Shown: piece after piece, positions 58,930 to 64,000 of the stretch
How the letters are laid out: the number at the start of each line of letters is the position of its first letter
How positions within the stretch are numbered: position 1 is the first letter of the stretch
Assembly: GCA_954871525.1 (NCBI GenBank)
Contig: OX940864.1
Coordinates: forward strand, 13,820,001 to 13,884,000
DNA length: 64,000 nt
Source of the DNA: Parietaria judaica
Lineage: Eukaryota > Streptophyta > Magnoliopsida > Rosales > Urticaceae
Direction of reading: 5' to 3'
Made by a program: the position numbers and the translations under genes
The notes under the pieces: generated by a model
Databases searched by the model: none
Seen by the model: only the letters and a program-made list of their open reading frames with translations
Told to the model about the DNA's origin: nothing

Positions 58930-60552
58930 CCCAAACAGTGTCATATTGGTTTCACAAATTACGTTTGGTTACCAGTTGTCTCCGTTTCGCACACCGGTCT
59001 CGCAGACCACTGAAATTTTAATGAAGAAAAACATAAAATAACTTGAAGTTGTTTTATATTTTTTGGTCTTCAACTCAATCGTAAAAAATATAACTATAAT
59101 AATATATAATCATTCTATAACAATATTATATTATTTATAATAAGATATTATTATAATGTTAACCAATATAATTAAATTATTAAAATTATTTATATATTAT
59201 TATATATTATAATGATATTACTATAATATTAACGAATGTACTTTAATTATTAATATTACTAAATAATAACTTAATTACAATGATATAAACTCTTGAAACG
59301 AAATATTTTATTACTTCATATTATATTATTTAAACATGTAATTAGAGTAATGAAATTTGAATATATTTTTGTATTATGGTAAAAAAAATCTAGGCATCAT
59401 ATTAATATTACTTTAAAATCAAACATACTTTCTTTTCAGTAACATAAATTGTGTTTTATTGCATTTCTTTTTTATATCAGTTCAACTTCAGATTAACAAA
59501 TGACTAATCAAACAATGTTTCAAAAGTCAAAGTCTCAAAATTGAACTCTAAAACTGATTTACCAAACCAAATTGCAAAACTGATTTCCCATCTAACCAAA
59601 CACTAGTTTTGCGTTAAATTCTAACGTTAAACTGATATCTGACAACCATGTGACATATTTTTCCAGCCGCGTCAATAATTGACTGAAAAAGTACATAAAA
59701 TTTTATCATTTTTTGCAATTTAGTCCTCATGTTTTTAAAACTACATGTAAACGTATATATCCTGTCGTTTCATTGGTATACACATAAGTATCGGAACGTT
59801 AATGTTGGATTTTCACTTTTTTTTTTTTTAAGGAAAGATCATGTAGATTAATCAGGGACTTACATCCTTATGAACAAAATTTTCCAACCAAACTGAACAC
59901 GTATAGGATCTAAAATCCGAGGATAACACAGTGAGGCGGTTGGATTTTAACGTTAAATGTGCTTATATTACACAAAACCGTCACATTACGCAAGTTGCCA
60001 AGTAGAAATACATAACGTTAAAAATCCAAATTAATGTCTAGGGACTAATTTGACAGAAGTATAATATACATACCATATATCAATGAGTAGATAGTAGATA
60101 AGATAAAGATGTTACATATGTAGTCTAATTCACCAGATTCGCAATTAAGATTCAACGCAGAGTAACCAAGCGGATTCACCTGTGTGGAGTAACCTTAATT
60201 TTTGTGTATTATTAGAAGACTTCGGGCTGATATTTGTTGGGCTAAATCGCACTAAACAAAGATCGTGAGAGACGGTTCTAATGTCAAGAACTCCGATTGA
60301 AATATAGTAAAAAAAATTTCACATGCAGTAAGTCAATATATATCTTATAAGCCACTATATTTATCTGTTTAGCCATTACATCAAAATCCTATGGGAACTC
60401 GTTAGTACCATTTCTTTTTTCTTCTAAGATATTCACTAATTACTCACTACCAAATACAAGTTAATCCTTTCACATATTGATCATAATATTTATTTAATTA
60501 TAAACTAATATTAATCGATCAAACAATAATTAATTAATAAAATTCAGGTAGG
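58930..60552. other. AT-rich spacer and 3' UTR of the PUB24-type gene
   Basis: No gene recognised. Very AT-rich at 59080-59350 with ATTATATTATT repeats. Confidence 0.5.
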
Positions 60553-61782
60553 TTAAGTATGATGATAATAACCTATACAAGGAGAGTCCTTCCATTCCCC
60601 GGAATGTGCCTTCAACATCTCTCTGACTTTCTCTTTCAAAGCCACTGCGCAGTCAGCCTGCATCAACACGCACAGCTTCGCCACCGCCCCGACCTCCAGC
60701 ATCTCCCTCGCCACTTGTTTCGTTCCCAAGAATCGGCAGAGCAACGAGAATATCATCACCGCCCTCTCGTCCACCGCCGCCGACACCCTCAGAATCCTCC
60801 GCGACACGGCCGCCACACCCCCCCTGTGCCCCAGCAGCCGGGCCCGCCCCTCCGCACAGCAGCAGAGGTGGAATAGGATCCTCATCACCAGCTCCACTGT
60901 CCTCGCAGATGCCAGGGGCTCTCTGAGATCGAGCTCGACGAGCTCGAATACAGCGTCGCTCTCCGCCATCGTCACTCGGTTCCGCCCGTGAGGGCACACC
61001 TCGAGCAAGATGCCCAGTGTTGCATTTCTGCCCTGTCCGGGCTTTGAACGCCGGAGGAACCCCACGATCGCAGCGAAGAACTCAGGCTTCAGCCGCGAGA
61101 GGTCACTAGGGTTTGTCATGGTCTGGACTACGGACTGCAGGACCAAGGCGCCTAGCGTTTTGACATGGATCTCAACACGGTCGGAGGACAGAATCCACGT
61201 GAAACAGTCCTTGATCAGCTCGTTGTCCTCGCCGATCGCCGGCTGGCTCTCACTGCTGTTCCGGATCAGCCAAAGCAGGCTCAGTGCTTGTTCAAGCCCT
61301 TCGGTCCGGTCCCGCCGGAAACAAGACTCAGCGACGAAGGAAAAAACGGCACTAGCAGAGCCGCATTCGGCCATGCACTTACGGTTCCATTCGTTCCCGG
61401 AGGCGAGAATCTCAAGTTGTCTGATCGCTTTAATCCGCCGATCGAATTCAGGCCGAGCGAGGGCTATGAGAAAGGCAGTGAGGCGGGGCTTGGAGAGAAG
61501 CGGTTTTGGAGTGGTGATCATCCAGTCAAGATGGAAGGCGACGTTCTCGGCGCACCAAGCATGAATTAGGCGGCGGAGAGTGTGGTTCGGAGTTAGCCCA
61601 GAGCCCGGAGGGAGGGGCTGTTTTGTTACCGGGCAACTGCCGTTCTTGGCGGAGAACAGCCACCGCTCTATGCTGTCCCTGTCGTAGGTTATACCGGTTA
61701 CGGCGGTCACCGGATCCTTCATGATTTGGAGGGAAATCGGGCATGCGAAGAAGTGAGGGACTTCCATGTTCATGTCTTCCAT
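60553..61782 (-). CDS. PUB24: U-box E3 ubiquitin ligase, PUB24 type (409 aa)
   Basis: A single-exon U-box E3 ligase, paralogous to the gene at 44499-45722. U-box at about residues 6-78 (VPHFFACPISLQIMKDPV, GITYDRDSIERWL, CPVTKQPL, LTPNHTLRRLIHAWC), then ARM-type repeats with HRGGVAAVSRRILRVSAA and an end EWKDSPCI. NPEIF-like KPEFFAAIVGFL and the C-terminal segments point to PUB24 more than PUB22/23. In Arabidopsis PUB24 acts with PUB22 and PUB23 to hold back pattern-triggered immunity. Start ATG 61782 (MEDMNMEVPHFF); ATGs at 61773 and 61767 are in the same frame and possible. GC-rich coding sequence in AT-rich flanks, as in the paralogue. The frame is intact; the name is by clade. Confidence 0.92.
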   Translation of the reverse strand: MEDMNMEVPHFFACPISLQIMKDPVTAVTGITYDRDSIERWLFSAKNGSCPVTKQPLPPGSGLTPNHTLRRLIHAWCAENVAFHLDWMITTPKPLLSKPRLTAFLIALARPEFDRRIKAIRQLEILASGNEWNRKCMAECGSASAVFSFVAESCFRRDRTEGLEQALSLLWLIRNSSESQPAIGEDNELIKDCFTWILSSDRVEIHVKTLGALVLQSVVQTMTNPSDLSRLKPEFFAAIVGFLRRSKPGQGRNATLGILLEVCPHGRNRVTMAESDAVFELVELDLREPLASARTVELVMRILFHLCCCAEGRARLLGHRGGVAAVSRRILRVSAAVDERAVMIFSLLCRFLGTKQVAREMLEVGAVAKLCVLMQADCAVALKEKVREMLKAHSGEWKDSPCIGYYHHT

Positions 61783-62023
61783 TTTTTTATGACACACGTA
61801 AACGCTCTTTAGACTGGAATTTGTTTGTTAAGAATATATATGCTTGTATGAATTAGCTGAGGACAGAATATATAGTTTATAATTTATGTATATTATATAT
61901 ATATATATATATATATGATGTAGATTGTAGAATATTATGGTAAGATATTTCGGCTAGTCAATAGCCATTATGTATGTTGGTCAAACTTAGATTAGATAAA
62001 TCAATACAATACATAATATATAT

Positions 62024-62055
<32 letters not shown>

Positions 62056-62244
62056 ATCAAATCAAGCTGTATATATACGGCAATCAAGATTATGGCAACG
62101 TAAAGTTTTGAAGTATAAATGCCCGATGCGGCGATGGGGTACATGCACGTTTTTTTTTACGTAAATAATTACTACTTCTTCTATTTCAGTGAATGTTTAT
62201 TAGTAGTAAGATATCTTTGGATTCATAGATTTTATTTTTATTTT
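61783..62244. other. PUB24-type promoter region and spacer
   Basis: AT-rich with TA microsatellites at about 61893-61916 and a (CT)n(AT)n run at about 62025-62056. No confident TATA box among the many TA tracts. Confidence 0.45.
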
Positions 62245-62670
62245 TTACCAAATAGCCGAAGATCACCCACACAGTGATCGATCCCGTCTCAAATTTATTA
62301 ATAGATTATGGCGGAGGAAAACCGTGGTAACATAGTTATATATAAGGGAATTACAATATTCCGGCAATAAAAGTATTTCAAATATCAAAATGATTAAATA
62401 ACATACTGACACGAACCAACTAATACAAAATAAACTTTAAATAAACCTAACACACGCAATATTCATTTTGTCTAACGTAAACAGATCTTTTATATTTCCA
62501 GGAAGCTGATTAATTAGAGCTTGAATATATACTCTCTCTACCTTCCGCACTCAAACGAGCCAACGCATCTGCCACTTGATTCCCCTCTCCATAAAAAATA
62601 TTGAATTGAATAATTTGAACCATCTAATAACAATTTTACTTTATCCCAAAAATCCGAAATTGGATTCATA
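62245..62670 (-). mobile_element. LINE 3' remnant (RNase H end)
   Basis: On the minus strand ISDFWDKVKLLLD and, after a one-base shift, GEGNQVADALARLSAEGRES match the C-terminal RNase H domain of plant LINEs (REGN-x-VADALA motif). A short 3' UTR-like region follows. It is 5'-truncated and frameshifted, and inactive. Confidence 0.7.
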
Positions 62671-63710
62671 TAGATTTATTACAAAATACAAACAATATAT
62701 AACCAATAAATAAACAGTATACACAGAAGATATAAAAAACGATAATGAATATAAAAACAATATGTAATGTCTAATTATAACCAATATATAACCTTAAGCT
62801 AATTCAGTAAACTTGAGCTAATTAAGTCTCTAGCATTGTATTAAATATCAAGAATACTCATCGAAACAGCATCAATTGGCTAATATTATGCAATCGTCGG
62901 CAGCATATATTGAAATTTGAATTATCGTTCGTTATCATTCTTAATTATGTTATTTTTGCAAAATTTCATGAGTAAAAAAGTAACTGGCTGACAAGTCAGT
63001 TGAACATGGACGATTAGATTTAGCACCTTCAAATTTTGCATGGTTTAATTTTTTTTATTTGTTAGCCATTCTAGTCCTCATATTTATTAAAACTTGACTC
63101 GTGACAGATATATATATATATATATAGTTTATATTTATAATATCATACAAATGTTATTATTTTATAAATAAAAAATTCATCCATAAACTCGTTATCCATC
63201 TGTATAACTATAACCTAGCTAGTAAAATCGAACCGCATCAAGAACATTGGTCACTGACTCTAGGTACCAGAGAGAAAACCCTAAAATCCAAATTACATGA
63301 GCTTGACGATTAACAGAACAGAACAACATGACACGACACGAACATCTTTAATGAGTGTGACAATGACATTATCTTCGTTTGTTTGTTTCTGTCACTTTTT
63401 CTCGTTCAGATAATGTGATAGGAGAAAAAATGTTGGTGTAATCCATAATTTTTCAAAGGCCGAGTCTTGTGGTCAAAAAGGTTGAAATTCAGTGGCTATA
63501 TATATGATATGCATGATCATTAAAAGAACACGGTTATGCCATGAATCCACGATATATATATATATATACATACATATATATATATATATATATTGTATAA
63601 AGCAAACGACACGGAACTATTAATGTAACGTAATCGATCATTCGCCACATTAATTCCATCCTTTGAACAAAATTGGGTCAAAGTTCAAAAACATACACTG
63701 CCCACAAGGG

Positions 63711-63761
<51 letters not shown>

Positions 63762-64000
63762 AGATATAATATGGGGTTTTAAACTCATATCTTTAATATT
63801 ATAGAGGAGGTGTAGAGTTCTCACATACTAAAATAAGACTCATAACCTTTTATACCATTTTGGTATTGAATTAATGCTCGCATTTTGATAGAGTTTTACA
63901 CCGTTAATTTTTCTTTCATCTCCGATTTATAACACTAAAAATGAAGTCTCTTTTTTTTTTCTTCTAAAAAATGAAAACATAAAATAAAAATAAAAAATTA
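62671..64000. other. AT-rich spacer to the window end
   Basis: No gene recognised. It holds TA microsatellites (about 63108-63126, 63552-63595) and a compound (TA)n(GATATA)n at 63718-63768. Confidence 0.5.

Noticed and set aside
60559..61569. Long frames antisense to the PUB24-type gene
   Set aside because: Shadows of the GC-rich coding strand with no recognisable domain.

Overview
This is nuclear DNA of a flowering plant, most likely a eudicot. The evidence is genes with many short introns, a plant-only Dof transcription factor, plant U-box ligases, a plant centromeric histone, and very AT-rich intergenic DNA packed with plant-type transposons. I cannot name the species from the sequence.

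Layout. Positions 1-11822 (+) hold the 3' three quarters or so of VIRILIZER, a scaffold of the mRNA m6A-writer complex; 25 exons chain in frame to a stop. Positions 12.9-14.4 kb hold two small non-autonomous DNA transposons. A single-exon Dof zinc-finger gene (+) follows at 14749-15555. Positions 16.4-19.7 kb hold a broken gene fragment and a shrunken Ty3/gypsy-like LTR element. From 20737 to 35745 lies a CACTA (En/Spm) transposon with 12-bp termini and a GCC target duplication. It carries a decayed TNPD/TNP2-type transposase and a TNPA-like gene, both on the minus strand. It has been invaded by a Ty1/copia element (20971-25584), a hAT-like element (31074-32134) and a PIF/Harbinger element with a Myb-like ORF1 (32243-34654). 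A further hAT MITE (35748-36494) sits across its right terminus. A second, full-length copia of the same family lies at 38280-43694.

The right part carries three minus-strand host genes: a PUB22/PUB23-type U-box E3 ligase (44499-45722), CENH3, the centromere-specific histone H3 (56165-58270, seven exons, 158 aa), and a PUB24-type U-box E3 ligase (60553-61782). Between them are AT-rich spacers with a GC-rich hAT MITE (49555-49837), long-inverted-repeat MITEs, tandem duplications and two LINE 3' remnants.

The host genes do not form one pathway: RNA methylation (VIR), transcription (Dof), immunity and stress ubiquitination (two PUBs) and kinetochore specification (CENH3). The two PUB genes are paralogues whose Arabidopsis counterparts act redundantly but are unlinked. 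The most unusual structures are the four-deep transposon nest with readable target duplications at nearly every level, a young copia copy that has lost exactly its integrase in frame, and the GC-rich MITE built from TCGCGAC palindromes. I found no rRNA or tRNA genes and no CRISPR-like array.
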